Below are positions 63,567 to 64,000 of a stretch of 64,000 nucleotides of DNA, piece by piece. The position numbers were made by a program, and so were the translations under genes. The DNA comes from DASZHJ01 sp035517495 (GTDB lineage Bacteria > Pseudomonadota > Alphaproteobacteria > ATCC43930 > CGMCC-115725): positions 1-64,000 of the forward strand of contig DATIYT010000055.1 in the NCBI GenBank assembly GCA_035517495.1, given 5' to 3'. Below the pieces are notes generated by a model. It worked only from the letters and a program-made list of their open reading frames with translations, did no database searches and was not told the origin of the DNA. Each line of letters starts with the position of its first letter. The first letter of the stretch is position 1.

Positions 63567-63908
63567 TCAGGGCAACCGATTGAGATCGGCCATGCCCTCC
63601 TCTTCCTCCTCGACCGCCTCTACCACTACCACTGGTTCGGCGACGGTAACTCGGCTATAGCCGACGACGACCACCGGCGATTCCTCGGCCTGCGGGCGCT
63701 GTACCTTGGGCTGCTTCTTGCGACTGGCGGCTGCCCGCGGCTTGCGCTTCACGGCAGCTCGGCGCGGCGCCTTTGCGCGGGCGCCTTTTGTCTTCTTGGC
63801 CGCGCGGCGCGCCGGCTTGCGCGCGCTCGCTTTGGCGCGGCGCGTGGCTTTCTTCCTTCGTCCTCCGGCTTTGCTTTTGCGAGCGGTCGGCTTCCTGCCT
63901 CGAGCCAT
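63567..63908 (-). CDS. Histone H1-like Lys/Arg/Ala-rich protein
   Basis: The 113-residue protein has an N-terminal 72 residues dominated by Lys, Arg and Ala (ARKSKAGGRRKKATRRAKAS, ARKPARRAAKKTKGARAKA). This resembles the tail of histone H1, AlgP and HC2. A Val-rich stretch and an acidic end follow (VEAVEEEEEG). The basic part should bind DNA without sequence preference. The acidic tail may tune this. GGGAGG precedes ATG 63908. Such low-complexity proteins vary in repeat number between strains. Confidence 0.78.
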   Translation of the reverse strand: MARGRKPTARKSKAGGRRKKATRRAKASARKPARRAAKKTKGARAKAPRRAAVKRKPRAAASRKKQPKVQRPQAEESPVVVVGYSRVTVAEPVVVVEAVEEEEEGMADLNRLP

Positions 63909-64000
63909 GACAAACCTCCCTCATTGAACGGACGATGCCGTCAGTATCGCCGGACCGGCAAAAACCTCAACAGCAAAGCGAAGGATCACGAAATGCTTTA

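Noticed and set aside
1..64000. tRNA, rRNA, CRISPR, insertion sequence or prophage
   Set aside because: No cloverleaf-type sequence, spaced direct-repeat array, transposase or phage gene was seen by reading. A tRNA scan could still find a missed gene.

Overview
The window is a GC-rich bacterial chromosome segment, most likely from an alphaproteobacterium. This is inferred from the gene families and their order: hrcA-grpE beside dnaK-dnaJ, glnD and mutS, a malic enzyme with a phosphotransacetylase-like tail, phoR-pstSCAB-phoU-phoB, CbtAB, phasin-like, DUF6665 and DUF1849/1989-type families, and a hopanoid C-3 methylase. A rank below class cannot be fixed from the sequence alone. Gene density is high. 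I saw no rRNA, tRNA, CRISPR array, prophage or insertion sequence.

Layout. 1-7000: end of a secreted-protein gene, then the heat-shock block hrcA-grpE, a divergent DUF1848 gene, and dnaK-dnaJ behind a near-consensus RpoH promoter. 7100-14100: catabolic and redox genes, including a cupin-DUF1989-TauD operon, a metallophosphoesterase, an LLM flavin oxidoreductase, an amidohydrolase and an SDR. 14400-24000: envelope and accessory genes, including a Rap1a/Tai-domain protein, a glycine-zipper lipoprotein, an MscS channel, a PAS protein, an exported phytochelatin-synthase-like protease, small exported or membrane proteins, DUF6665, a K+ channel and a cation/proton antiporter. 24100-27600: an OmpA-family protein and a cobalt/B12 locus with a compact cobalamin riboswitch, cbtB, cbtA, an unusual histidine phosphatase and a cupin. 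27900-29100: a ParA-type ATPase overlapping a phasin-like protein. 29100-42100: GMC oxidoreductase, double CDGSH protein, glnD, a metallo-beta-lactamase-fold hydrolase, sirtuin, Flp-like pilin, PH-domain protein, mutS, a second TauD dioxygenase and a DapA-family lyase. 42100-48100: a toxin-antitoxin pair with a frameshifted toxin, then a copper-handling operon (DUF2946, outer-membrane protein, CopC, CopD-cytochrome-redoxin fusion) divergent from a di-heme oxidoreductase. 49100-58350: malic enzyme and the complete phosphate regulon cluster with a three-repeat Pho box. 58400-64000: hairpin-rich spacer, alpha/beta hydrolase, DUF4139 protein, hpnR and a histone-H1-like protein.

How the parts work together. 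PhoR-PhoB would sense phosphate through PstSCAB-PhoU and switch on the operon through the Pho box. HrcA and RpoH would control the chaperones. The B12 riboswitch would repress cobalt uptake when cobalamin is abundant. GlnD reads nitrogen status. The most intriguing unit is the ParA-phasin pair: its architecture suggests a dedicated machine for spacing polyhydroxyalkanoate granules over the nucleoid, with the phasin acting as cargo adaptor. That is inference and needs testing.
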